Positions 33,787 to 41,869 of a stretch of DNA of 41,955 bases are shown in pieces. Location: the NCBI GenBank assembly GCA_025360645.1, contig JANYBT010000146.1:1-41955 (forward strand), read 5' to 3'. Below the pieces are notes generated by a model, which did no database searches, was not told the origin of the DNA, and worked only from the letters and a program-made list of their open reading frames with translations. Position numbers and translations under genes: made by a program. Source of the stretch: Acidobacteriaceae bacterium (GTDB lineage: Bacteria > Acidobacteriota > Terriglobia > Terriglobales > Acidobacteriaceae). The first letter of the stretch is position 1; every line of letters begins with the position of its first letter.

Positions 33787-34680
33787 CTACCGCCCCAACC
33801 CTTTGCCCCGCAAGAACTCCCGCACCACCTGCTTCACGTCGCGATGCTCTCCATCCACCGCGTAATTCAGCCGCTGCATCTCCGCCTCGGAAATCTTTCC
33901 CGCCAATTCCCGCAAAGCCTCTCCGACTTCCGGATGCTTCGCCAGCGTCTCGCTTCGCACCAGCGGCACCGCATCGTAAGGCGGAAAATAATGCTTATCG
34001 TCCCCCAGCACGAACAAATCCAGCGCCGGAATCAATCCATCCGTCGTGTTCCCCGCTGCCAGATCAATTTGTTTGTCTTGCAACGCCCGCGCCAGCAATC
34101 CCAAATCCATGATGCGCGGCGCTTCGGCAAACTTCAGCCCGTAGGTCGCTGCCAATCCCTTGTAGCCGTCCGGCCGTTCCATGAACTCGTAGCCAAACCC
34201 TGCGCGCCACTGCGGAGCATGCGTCGCCGCCTGCGAAATCGTCTTCACCCCCAGTCGCCGCGCATCCTCGCCACGCATCTCCATCGCAAACGTGTCGTTG
34301 AACCCAAACCCCGGCCCTACCTCGATCCCGAACCTCTCCCTGTACCCAGCCTTCACTCGCTCATACACCTCCGCACTATCGCCGCCCGGCTTCTCCTTGA
34401 GCACCGCAGTCAACGCCGTCCCGGTGTACTCCGGATACACATCGATCCGCCCCGCCAACAGCGCCTGATGACAAATGAATGTCCCCGCCAGATAAAACCG
34501 CCGCTCCACTTCCAGATGGGTTTTCGCTTCCAATTGTTGTGCGATGATCTCGCCCAGCACCAGTTGCTCGGTAAAATTCTTCGATCCCACCACCACGCGG
34601 TTGGCATGCGACGGCGCGCACCCTGCCAGCCACAGGCACATCAACGCCGCCACTCCGCACCGCACTGCGCCCGCGTTCAC
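33787..34680 (-). CDS. Osmoprotectant/glycine-betaine type ABC substrate-binding lipoprotein
   Basis: A QAT-family (OpuC/ProX-like) solute receptor. The 297 residues start with a lipoprotein signal and lipobox LAGC (cysteine about 21). VVVGSKNFTEQLVLGEIIAQQLE is the hallmark of this family, followed by DVYPEYTGTALTAVL and LGLLARALQDKQIDLAAGNTTDGLI. The start is GTG 34680, which overlaps the permease stop as GTGA and gives a proper signal peptide; a longer frame to 34740 does not. The ligand could be glycine betaine, choline, carnitine or another quaternary amine. Confidence 0.88.
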   Translation of the reverse strand: MNAGAVRCGVAALMCLWLAGCAPSHANRVVVGSKNFTEQLVLGEIIAQQLEAKTHLEVERRFYLAGTFICHQALLAGRIDVYPEYTGTALTAVLKEKPGGDSAEVYERVKAGYRERFGIEVGPGFGFNDTFAMEMRGEDARRLGVKTISQAATHAPQWRAGFGYEFMERPDGYKGLAATYGLKFAEAPRIMDLGLLARALQDKQIDLAAGNTTDGLIPALDLFVLGDDKHYFPPYDAVPLVRSETLAKHPEVGEALRELAGKISEAEMQRLNYAVDGEHRDVKQVVREFLRGKGLGR

Positions 34681-35309
34681 CACTGGCTCAGCCGCTTCTC
34701 GACCCACCCCAGCCCCATGTCCGCCGCCAGCGCCAGGCAAGACGCTGGAATCGCGCCCGCCAGAATCACCTGGTTATTCACCATCGCCAGCCCGCGAAAA
34801 ATAAACTCTCCCAAGCCTCCCGCCCCAATCGCCGCCGCAATGGTCGCCACTCCCACCGAAATCACCGTCGCCACCCTCACCCCCGCGATGATCACTCCCA
34901 TCGCCAGCGGAAGTTCCACTCGCCACAACAATTGCCGGTCGGTCATCCCCATCCCCCGTCCCGCCTCCACTACCGTCCTGTCCACACCTTGAATTCCCAC
35001 CGAAGTATTTCGAATCAGCGGCAGCAGCGCGTAGAGAGTCAGCGCCAGAATCGCCAGCCGGTCGGCGCGTTCCCCAATCCACGGCGCCGGCAGCAGGAAG
35101 CCGAACAACGCCAGGCTCGGGATGGTCTGAATAATGTTGGCCCCGCCCAGCACCGCCTTATTCAATCGCGGCACCCGCGTCACCAGGATCCCCAGCGGTA
35201 CTCCGATCGCCACCGCCAGCGTCATCGCTGCGCCCACCAGCCACAAGTGCTCGCCAGTCAGTTCCAGCACTTCTTTGCGGTTCTGCACCAAAAATTGCCA
35301 GAGCCCCAT
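34677..35309 (-). CDS. Osmoprotectant-type ABC permease
   Basis: A 210-residue inner-membrane permease with about five or six helices. Family marks are EHLWLVGAAMTLAVAIGVPLGILVTR, IIQTIPSLALFGFLLP, the LPLIRNTSVGIQGVD loop, and the coupling segment VEAGRGMGMTDRQLLWRVELPLAM. ATG 35309 is preferred because GGAGTGAGGTGA lies just upstream; an in-frame start at 35360 would overlap the ATPase gene. Only one permease gene is present, so a homodimer is likely. Confidence 0.9.
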   Translation of the reverse strand: MGLWQFLVQNRKEVLELTGEHLWLVGAAMTLAVAIGVPLGILVTRVPRLNKAVLGGANIIQTIPSLALFGFLLPAPWIGERADRLAILALTLYALLPLIRNTSVGIQGVDRTVVEAGRGMGMTDRQLLWRVELPLAMGVIIAGVRVATVISVGVATIAAAIGAGGLGEFIFRGLAMVNNQVILAGAIPASCLALAADMGLGWVEKRLSQW

Positions 35310-35316
35310 GCTCACC

Positions 35317-36081
35317 TCACTCCTGCGGACGCTCGCTAAGAAACGCATCGCGATACGCACTCACCAGCGGATGCCGCGACCCCCGAAACTCTTCCGGCGT
35401 CAGCACCGCTTCCAACTCTCCCGCCTCCATCAGCGCCACCCGGTCCGCCAGAAACAGCGCCTCGTGCAAGTCATGCGTCACAAATACCACTGTCTTGCGC
35501 AGCCGCCGCTGCAACTCCGCGAACTCACGCTGCAACTCCGCCCGAGTCAGCGGATCAAGCGCCCCAAACGGTTCATCCATCAGCAGAATCGGCGGGTCCG
35601 CCGCCAGCGCCCGCGCCACTCCCACCCGTTGCCTCTGCCCTCCCGAAAGCTCTCGCGGATACCGCCCCGCCAACTCCTGGTCCAGTCCCACCAGCTTCAA
35701 CATCTCCGCCACTCGCGCCGTTGTCCGCGCCTCATCCCACTTCTCCAGGCTCGGCACCAGCGCAATATTCTTTGCCACCGTGAAGTGCGGAAACAGACCC
35801 GCCTCCTGAATCACGTATCCGATGCTCCGCCGCAATCGAATCACATCCCACTGTGACGTCGCCACCCCCTCGACTCGCACCTGACCGCCGGTCGGTGACA
35901 GCAGGTGATTGATGAGTTTAAGTGCGGTGGTCTTGCCCGATCCGCTGCGCCCCAGCAGCACCAGCGTCTCGCCCCGGGCGACGGAGAGGTTCAGCCCCTT
36001 GAGCAGCGCCAACCCACTTGCATATTGGAAGGAAACATCGCGGAACTCAATGGCCGGGCCGGCATAGGCGTTGTCGGTCAT
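35317..36081 (-). CDS. Osmoprotectant-type ABC transporter ATPase
   Basis: A 254-residue ATPase with Walker A GRSGSGKTT (44-52), Q-loop YVIQEAGLFPHFTV, signature LSGGQRQR, Walker B ILLMDEPFGALDP and H-loop VFVTHD. It resembles OpuCA/ProV-type subunits but has no C-terminal CBS pair, the ionic-strength sensor in many of these, so osmotic gating would have to come from elsewhere. It is the first of three tightly packed importer genes. The gap of about 100 bases to npdG contains a hairpin. Confidence 0.92.
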   Translation of the reverse strand: MTDNAYAGPAIEFRDVSFQYASGLALLKGLNLSVARGETLVLLGRSGSGKTTALKLINHLLSPTGGQVRVEGVATSQWDVIRLRRSIGYVIQEAGLFPHFTVAKNIALVPSLEKWDEARTTARVAEMLKLVGLDQELAGRYPRELSGGQRQRVGVARALAADPPILLMDEPFGALDPLTRAELQREFAELQRRLRKTVVFVTHDLHEALFLADRVALMEAGELEAVLTPEEFRGSRHPLVSAYRDAFLSERPQE

Positions 36082-36165
36082 GGTGTGTTCAATTACCTTG
36101 TCCCAAACCTTATCCTGTGACCGCGCTCACCACTGGCAGTGACTCGCTTCGACCGCAACCTCTTC

Positions 36166-36185
36166 GTCGTGATCCCAATCACGAC
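36166..36185 (-). terminator. Hairpin after npdG
   Basis: A perfect 8-bp stem (GTCGTGAT / ATCACGAC) with a 4-base loop lies directly after the npdG stop codon. No T-run follows on the transcribed strand, so it may be a partial terminator, attenuator or mRNA-stabilising hairpin between the F420 genes and the ABC importer genes. Confidence 0.45.
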
Positions 36186-36877
36186 TACGGGTGATTCGTC
36201 TTGTACGCACTTTCCGGCAACCCCGTGATCCGAATTCCCCCGTGGCCTTTGTGCCGGATGTTCAGCCCGATGATCAGCGCCGTGATCTGCTCCACGATCC
36301 TGGCATTCTCCAGCTTGCCGCCGTCAATCGCCCGCACTCCGGGAATCTTCGCCGCCAGTTCGCACACCAGCGCTGTCGCATTCGCATCGTCGCTGCACAC
36401 AATTACATCGCAGTCCATCGCCGCGTCGCCGTTCAGCGCATCCGCCCCGGTGTTCTGAAACGCCGCCACCACCGCCACTCCCTTGGGCGCCAGTTCCGCC
36501 GTCTGTTGCGCTGCCGAGCCCTGCCACACTCCCAGCGTCCGGCTGGCTCGTCCTCCCACTCCCGCAGCCAGCGGCACCGTCGCATCCATCAAAATGCCCC
36601 CCGCTTGGATCGCCGGCTTCAGTTGCTTCAGCAGTTCCGCTTGTCCCTCAAACGGTACTGTCAGCATCAGCAGGTTGGTCGCCGCGCACGCCGCCGCATT
36701 CTCCATCCCAGAAACCTTCGCTCCCGGAACCCGCTCCTTGATCTTCTCCGCCGCCTGCTGCGCCCGCGCCGCATCCCGCGACCCGATGATCACCGTCTCT
36801 CCAGCTCGTGCCCAGCGCAACGCCAGTCCCATCCCCTGCGGCCCCGTTCCGCCCAGCACCGCAATCGCCCGGCTCAC
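36185..36877 (-). CDS. npdG: F420-dependent NADP oxidoreductase
   Basis: Transfers hydride between reduced F420 and NADP+. The 230 residues match NpdG/Fno: a Rossmann motif GGTGPQGMG (9-17) with GSRDAARA for the NADP phosphate, NLLMLTVPFEGQ, VAAFQNTGADAL, and the C-terminal NIRHKGHGGIRITGL that contacts F420 in the archaeal enzyme. The start is GTG 36877, overlapping the cofH stop as GTGA. It is the last gene of the F420 operon and the only F420-using enzyme visible in the window. Confidence 0.9.
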   Translation of the reverse strand: MSRAIAVLGGTGPQGMGLALRWARAGETVIIGSRDAARAQQAAEKIKERVPGAKVSGMENAAACAATNLLMLTVPFEGQAELLKQLKPAIQAGGILMDATVPLAAGVGGRASRTLGVWQGSAAQQTAELAPKGVAVVAAFQNTGADALNGDAAMDCDVIVCSDDANATALVCELAAKIPGVRAIDGGKLENARIVEQITALIIGLNIRHKGHGGIRITGLPESAYKTNHP

Positions 36878-38106
36878 GCAAACTCCTCGACCACTGCCTG
36901 CTCCGTCGTCATCGCGCCCGCCGCCACCTTCAAATGCAGTCGCGTGTAGGTCGTACTTCGCTCCGCCGGAATTCTCCCCATCTCCATAATCAGCGCCTGA
37001 AATTCCTCCGGACTCGTGTACTGTCCCGCCGTCGCCCCCGCCTCCCGCGAAATGTTTTCTTCCATCAGTGTCCCGCCATAGTCATTCGCGCCCGCGTGCA
37101 GACACAGTTGCGACAGCCGCCGGTTCAGCTTCACCCAACTCACTTGAATGTTGTTGATCGCCCCCGCCAGCATCACCCGCGCCAGCGCGTGAATTTTCAA
37201 ATGCTCCGCCAGGGTCGGTCCCGACCGCGCCAACCCTTGCTGAAACAGCAGCGTGTTCTGGTGCACAAATCCCAGCGGCACAAACTCGGTGAACCCGCCC
37301 GTCTCTTCCTGGATCGCTCGGAACTTCGCCAACTGCGCCACCCAATGCTCCGGCGTCTCCATGTGTCCATACATCAACGTCGAAGTCGTCCGGATCCCGC
37401 ATCCATGCGCGGTTCGAATCACTTCCTCCCACTGCGCCGACGTCAGTTTGTTGCGCGACAACACAAATCGCACTTCATCATCCAGAATTTCCGCCGCCGT
37501 TCCCGGCAGTGTGTCGAGTCCATTGTCCCGCAGCATGCAAAGATAGTCTCGCAGCGGCATCCCGGTCAGCTCCACTCCATACACAATCTCCATCGGAGAA
37601 AATGCGTGGATATGCATTTTCGGCGTCGCCGACTTCACCGCCCGCAGAATGTCGCGATAGTAAAACGGTGACAGCCCGTGGGGTAGCCCACCCTGGATGC
37701 ACACTTCGGTCGCGCCCAGATCCCAAGCCTCCGTCGCTTTCCGAGCCATTTCCTCCAGCGTCAGAAAATACGAGTCCGCCTCGCGCGGCCCCCGGCTGAA
37801 CGCGCAAAACTTGCAGCCTACAAAACACACGTTGGTGAAATTGATATTGCGGTTCACCACGTAGGTGACAATGTTTCCGGCCAAGTCCCGCCGCACCGCA
37901 TCCGACGCCACCAGCAGCCCCAGCAGATCGTCGCCCTCCGCCCGCGCCAATTCACCACACTCGCCCCGTGATAAGTCCGCGCCGTCTCCCGTCTCCATCA
38001 CCTGTTCCAGCGCCGCCCGCACCGGCGAGCTAATACGCCCCGCAATCTGTTCCCACTCCAGCGCCGGAAAATTCTCTAACTCAGCATTCGTGCACGCTCG
38101 CGTCAT
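36874..38106 (-). CDS. cofH: FO synthase subunit 2 (radical SAM)
   Basis: With CofG it makes 7,8-didemethyl-8-hydroxy-5-deazariboflavin (FO) from tyrosine and 5-amino-6-ribitylaminouracil. The 410 residues have the radical SAM cluster motif C94-x3-C98-x2-C101 in VCFVGCKFCAFSR, preceded by NRNINFTN. Then come VCIQGGLPHGL, HIHAFSPMEI, LPGTAAEILDDEVR, FVPLGFVHQN and the terminal ISREAGA. ATG 38106 is chosen, with GGGGAG 5 bases upstream; a TTG at 38136 would add 10 residues. It is separate from cofG, unlike fused actinobacterial FbiC. Confidence 0.93.
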   Translation of the reverse strand: MTRACTNAELENFPALEWEQIAGRISSPVRAALEQVMETGDGADLSRGECGELARAEGDDLLGLLVASDAVRRDLAGNIVTYVVNRNINFTNVCFVGCKFCAFSRGPREADSYFLTLEEMARKATEAWDLGATEVCIQGGLPHGLSPFYYRDILRAVKSATPKMHIHAFSPMEIVYGVELTGMPLRDYLCMLRDNGLDTLPGTAAEILDDEVRFVLSRNKLTSAQWEEVIRTAHGCGIRTTSTLMYGHMETPEHWVAQLAKFRAIQEETGGFTEFVPLGFVHQNTLLFQQGLARSGPTLAEHLKIHALARVMLAGAINNIQVSWVKLNRRLSQLCLHAGANDYGGTLMEENISREAGATAGQYTSPEEFQALIMEMGRIPAERSTTYTRLHLKVAAGAMTTEQAVVEEFA

Positions 38107-38138
38107 AGTCTCCCCATCGCACTCGAATTTAACCAACC

Positions 38139-38903
38139 CTACCGGAATAAATCAAAGGCTGCTGCACGCACCAACTCCGTTGCTCGCCCTTGACCTGCCG
38201 GGTAAGCAAATCCCCGCACCACGCATGCCGGAGTCTGCTTCAACTTGCCGCAAAGTAATCCCGCTACGCCAGCCAGCTCATCCGCCACCGCCTCCAGACT
38301 TACCCGCAGCCTGTATCCATGCGGGTCCCGCCGTCCTCGCAAATCGTCGAGCGGCTTCATGCCCGCCACTCCAATCGCCGCTTCCGTCAACCCCTCGCGC
38401 CATGCGCGCCCAAAACTGTCACTGATAATCACCGCCACCGCGATCCCTGTCAGCCGCTTGATGTCGCGCCGCAACTTTGCTGCGGACTGATCCGCATCCT
38501 CCGGCAACAGCAGCGCATGAGTTCCACCATCCACGTTCGAAACATCCACGCCGCTATTGGCGCACACCCAACCGTGCCGCGTCTCGGTGATCAGCACTCC
38601 CCGTTTCCGCCGCACCACTCTCTTGCTCTCGCGTAGCGCCAACTCCGTCACCCGCGCATCCAGATCGTACCGCTTTGCCCATGTCCGCGACGCCGCCGAC
38701 GGCCGCACCGTTTCCAGTTTCACCAACCGCCCTTCCGCCTTCGATACCACTTTATGCTTCACCACCAACACATCGCCCGCTTGCAACGTCACTTCCGATT
38801 CTTCCATTCCGCGCAGTAGAACTTTCGCCAGATTGTCTCCGGCCCTAACCTCGCCGCGCACTCGCACCGCCAACGCTCGAAATTCAGTTTTCGTTCTGCT
38901 CAA
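38139..38903 (-). CDS. cofE: F420-0:gamma-glutamyl ligase
   Basis: Adds gamma-linked glutamates to F420-0 using GTP. The 254 residues match the CofE domain: VVKHKVVSKAEGR, ETRHGWVCANSGVDVSNVDGG, LLLPEDADQSAAKLR, ISDSFGRAWREG and GRRDPHGY. Actinobacterial FbiB carries an extra C-terminal nitroreductase-like domain that reduces dehydro-F420-0; it is absent here. The start is TTG 38903 with AGAGGA upstream, 21 bases after the cofC stop. Confidence 0.92.
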   Translation of the reverse strand: MSRTKTEFRALAVRVRGEVRAGDNLAKVLLRGMEESEVTLQAGDVLVVKHKVVSKAEGRLVKLETVRPSAASRTWAKRYDLDARVTELALRESKRVVRRKRGVLITETRHGWVCANSGVDVSNVDGGTHALLLPEDADQSAAKLRRDIKRLTGIAVAVIISDSFGRAWREGLTEAAIGVAGMKPLDDLRGRRDPHGYRLRVSLEAVADELAGVAGLLCGKLKQTPACVVRGFAYPAGQGRATELVRAAAFDLFR

Positions 38904-38924
38904 GCTCGCGTCCTCTTCACTCCG

Positions 38925-39563
38925 TCAACTCCGAGCCACTCCCAACCCGCGCACCAACCTCTGCGCCAGTCTGTCTCCAGGCGCATTTGCCAAAGCCCAC
39001 AGGTCCTCGGGATTATCCACATCCAGCGCCAGTCCCGGCGTCGGCTCCAGCACCGTGCACTCCGTGCCAGTCGCGCGCGCTGCCGCCAGATGCGGCTTGA
39101 AACTATCGTTCCCAAACCGCAGCGCAAACAAGCCTGCCGGACGGCGGAATGCCGCGTTCGTCCCGCGCCCATCTCCCGCAGGCACCAGCAAAGTTCCCAG
39201 CCTCGGCGCCATTGCCAGCACGCGCTCCAACTCCCACGCCTCCACCGTTGGAATATCCCCTGGAATCACCAGCGTCCATTCCACCCCGCGCGCCTCGCAC
39301 ACCGCCGTCGCCATCTCAATCGCGCCGGTCTCCCCTGGATTCGCTTCGTCCACAATCACTTCAAATCCAAACTTCTCTGCCAACTCACTCGCGTACTCAT
39401 CCGACGTCACCACTCCCACCGCTGGACGCCCCACCCAATTCCCGAGCGCCGTCAGCACATCGGTGATCATCGCCTGCGCCAGTTCCTGCCGTTGACCCGC
39501 ATCCAGCTCCGGTGACAACCGCTGCTTCGCATTCGCCGAATTCTTTACCGGTACTAGAATCAC
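38925..39563 (-). CDS. cofC: CofC/FbiD-type guanylyltransferase
   Basis: Activates a three-carbon phosphate (2-phospholactate in archaea, phosphoenolpyruvate in mycobacterial FbiD) with GTP for F420 synthesis. The 212 residues are a small nucleotidyltransferase: ILVPVKNSANAKQRLSPEL at the start, VVTSDEYA, WTLVIPGDIPTVEAWELERVL, DGRGTNAAFRRP, LALDVDNPEDL. The start is GTG 39563, overlapping the cofD stop as GTGA; a longer in-frame extension runs through cofD and is not coding. The substrate choice cannot be read by eye. Confidence 0.9.
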   Translation of the reverse strand: MILVPVKNSANAKQRLSPELDAGQRQELAQAMITDVLTALGNWVGRPAVGVVTSDEYASELAEKFGFEVIVDEANPGETGAIEMATAVCEARGVEWTLVIPGDIPTVEAWELERVLAMAPRLGTLLVPAGDGRGTNAAFRRPAGLFALRFGNDSFKPHLAAARATGTECTVLEPTPGLALDVDNPEDLWALANAPGDRLAQRLVRGLGVARS

Positions 39564-40498
39564 GCTTGCTTTCTCCCGCCCGCTGCGCGGATTGCCGCAC
39601 GCGCCAACTCCGTCTTGTCTTCCTGGCTCCGCATCAGGGTATTCACGCACTCTACTCGCAATCCGGTCCGTCGCAAGCTCTCTCCTGCCTCTGCATCTCG
39701 CACATCGATTACCAGCGCGCCTAGAAAATCCCCATACGCCGCGGCCACGCCCGCCACCGATACCTCCAGCCCGCAAGCCGCCATCAGCGCGCCCGCCGGC
39801 CCCGACACTGCCGCCCCACCCACAATTGGACTCACCGCCGCCACCCGCTCCCGCCTCTCTCGCAACGCCTTGCGCACTCCGGGCATTGCCAGAATCGGCC
39901 CAATGCTCGTCACCGGATTACTCGGCGCCACCAGCACCACCTCCGCCGCTCGAATCGCCTCCAACACTCCCGGCGCCGCCACGCTCGCGTCCGCCCCGTC
40001 AAAGCGCACCGCCTTCACTTCATCCCGAAACCGCCGCTGCACAAAATATTCTTCAAAACTGATTTCCCCGCCCGGCGTCATCACTCGCGTCTCGACCCGC
40101 GCATCGCTCATCGGCAACACCAGCGTCCGTACTCCCATCCGCGCCGCAATCTCCACCGTCGCCTGTGTCAGCGTCTGCCCCTCCGCCATCAGCCGCGACC
40201 GCAGCAGGTGCACCGCCAGGTCACGGTCTCCCACGCTGAACCATGCCGGCTCGCCCAGCTTCCGCATCGTCTGCAGACAATGAAATGTCTCGCCTGCGAC
40301 GCCCCATCCCCGTTCGGCTGACAACCACCCGCCGAGGACATAGACGATCGAATCGACGTCTGGGGAAACCTGCAACCCCCACCAGCGATGATCATCGCCG
40401 GTATTCACAATCACCACCAACTCTTCCTGCGCAACGACCCGCGCCAGCCCCTCCACAAACTTTGCCCCGCCCGTCCCTCCCGTAAGCACCGCGATCAT
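39560..40498 (-). CDS. cofD: 2-phospho-L-lactate (or enolpyruvyl) transferase, CofD/FbiA
   Basis: Transfers the activated three-carbon phosphate to FO, giving (dehydro-)F420-0. The 312 residues show the family marks IAVLTGGTGGAKFVEGLARV, VIVNTGDDHRWWGLQVSPDVD, WFSVGDRDLAVHLLRS, VLVAPSNPVTSIGPILA and VSPIVGGAAVSGPA. GAGGAA lies just before ATG 40498. It is the first gene of the cofDCEH-npdG run; the 44-bp repeat array lies directly upstream and separates it from cofG. Confidence 0.93.
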   Translation of the reverse strand: MIAVLTGGTGGAKFVEGLARVVAQEELVVIVNTGDDHRWWGLQVSPDVDSIVYVLGGWLSAERGWGVAGETFHCLQTMRKLGEPAWFSVGDRDLAVHLLRSRLMAEGQTLTQATVEIAARMGVRTLVLPMSDARVETRVMTPGGEISFEEYFVQRRFRDEVKAVRFDGADASVAAPGVLEAIRAAEVVLVAPSNPVTSIGPILAMPGVRKALRERRERVAAVSPIVGGAAVSGPAGALMAACGLEVSVAGVAAAYGDFLGALVIDVRDAEAGESLRRTGLRVECVNTLMRSQEDKTELARAAIRAAGGRKQA

Positions 40499-40514
40499 CG
40501 GAATTCCTCTGTTT

Positions 40515-40708
40515 GGTCAATGGCGTTTGCCCTACCCCGCATCCCCCGTGTCCTCTGTGGTCAATGGCCGTTGCCCTACCCCGCGTCCCCTGTGGTCAAA
40601 CGCCGTTGCCCTACCCCGTGTCCCCTGTGTCCTATGTGGTGAAACGCCGTTGCCTTACCCCGTGTACCCTGTGTCCTCTGTGGTCAAACGCCGTTGCCCT
40701 ACCTCGTG
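40515..40708. repeat. Tandem array of 44-bp repeats (about 4.5 copies)
   Basis: Units begin at 40515, 40559, 40594, 40638 and 40682. Three are 44 bases, one is 35 (missing 9 bases) and the last is partial (27). The shared core reads GGTCAAACGCCGTTGCCCTA, then CCCCGTGTCCCCTGTGTCCT, then CTGT. The array fills the gap between cofG and cofD. It resembles the 'CACAGAGGACACAGAGG' intergenic repeats I recall from several GC-rich bacteria. Open frames within it are low-complexity and not coding. Confidence 0.9.
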
Positions 40709-40717
40709 ATCAATTCG

Positions 40718-41869
40718 TCACCACAGATCCTGGCGCTGCAATGCCGCGGCCACCTTCTCCCCCAACAGTCCGCCTCGCGCCGCCACTCCCGCCGCGTACT
40801 CCGCATACACTGGCAGCCGCTGCCGCAGCTCGAACCCCTTGGCCTCCGTCCGCTGCCGCAGTTGCTCCAGATGCGGCCACGGCTTTTCCGGATTGATGAA
40901 GTCTGGCGTCAGCGGCGACACCCCGCCCCAGTCGTTGATGCCTGCATCCAGCAACTCGTCATAATAGGCATCGGACAGATTCGGCGGCGCCTGCAGGTTC
41001 ACCTTCGGCATCATCAACCGCGCCACCGCCACCGTCCGCATCATCGTCCCCCGGTTGGGTTCCGGCCAGTCCCGCATCGGAATTTCCCGCTTGGCCCTGA
41101 AATTCTGCACAATCACTTCCTGAATGTGTCCGTACTTTTCCTGCAACTCGCGAATCGCCAGCAGCGTGTCCACTCGCTCCTCCACGGTCTCGCCAATCCC
41201 AATCAAAATGCCGGTGGTAAACGGGATCCCCAGCTTGCCCGCATCTGCGATGGTCTTCAGCCGCTTGGCCGGAACTTTATCGGGAGCGTTGTCATGCGCC
41301 GCCCCCGCCTCCAGCAGCCGGTCGCTCACCGTCTCCAGCATCAGTCCCATGCTCGGCGAGACCGCCCCCAGCCGCTTCACCCACTCTGCGCTCATCAGCC
41401 CCGGGTTCGGATGCGGCAACAGCGTTGACTCCCGCAGCACCATCTCGCACATCCCTTCCAGATAATGCAGTGTCGAGTTGTAGCCCAGCTTCCGCAGCGT
41501 CTCGCGCATCTCCGGAAACATCAGCTCCGGCTTGTCTCCCAGGCTGAACAGCGCCTCGGTACAGCCCAGCTTCTCGCCCTCCCGCACCACCCCCATGATT
41601 TCGTCTGGCGTCATGGTGTGCGCGCCCGGCTGTCCCGGATCGCGCCGGAAGGTGCAATACCCGCAGTAATCCCGGCACAGGTTGGTCAGCGGAAGAAACA
41701 CTTTGCGCGAATAAGTAATAACCCCCGGCTTGAACCGGTCCCGCGCCCTCCGCGCCGCCGACAGCAATTCCGGAAGCTCCGCATCAGCGCACCGAATCCA
41801 CTCCAGCGCGGTCTGCCGGTCGAGTCCCGCACCCTGTCGCACTGCCGCTTTGTACTCGGAAATGGCCAA
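40718..41869 (-). CDS. cofG: FO synthase subunit 1 (radical SAM)
   Basis: The partner of CofH in forming the deazaflavin FO. The 383 residues contain the radical SAM motif C65-x3-C69-x2-C72 in LCRDYCGYCTFRR. Other marks are EALFSLGDKPELMFPEMRETL, HPNPGLMSAEW, PSMGLMLETVSDRL, PFTTGILIGIGET, IVQNFRAKREIPM and INDWGGVSPLTPDFINPE, all typical of CofG. The start is TTG 41869 with AGGAG 8 bases upstream; an in-frame TAG at about 41918-41920 rules out a longer form and no nearby ATG exists. The remaining 86 bases to the window end hold no gene. Confidence 0.93.
   Translation of the reverse strand: MAISEYKAAVRQGAGLDRQTALEWIRCADAELPELLSAARRARDRFKPGVITYSRKVFLPLTNLCRDYCGYCTFRRDPGQPGAHTMTPDEIMGVVREGEKLGCTEALFSLGDKPELMFPEMRETLRKLGYNSTLHYLEGMCEMVLRESTLLPHPNPGLMSAEWVKRLGAVSPSMGLMLETVSDRLLEAGAAHDNAPDKVPAKRLKTIADAGKLGIPFTTGILIGIGETVEERVDTLLAIRELQEKYGHIQEVIVQNFRAKREIPMRDWPEPNRGTMMRTVAVARLMMPKVNLQAPPNLSDAYYDELLDAGINDWGGVSPLTPDFINPEKPWPHLEQLRQRTEAKGFELRQRLPVYAEYAAGVAARGGLLGEKVAAALQRQDLW

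Noticed and set aside
39564-39776. N-terminal extension of cofC through cofD
   Set aside because: Low-complexity Gly/Arg translation within cofD; GTG 39563 forms the usual GTGA overlap with the cofD stop.
40515-40708. CRISPR array
   Set aside because: Units are directly adjacent with no unique spacers, and no cas genes are present.
40513-40896. Plus-strand frames in the 44-bp repeats
   Set aside because: They only translate the repeat array and then run antisense to cofG.
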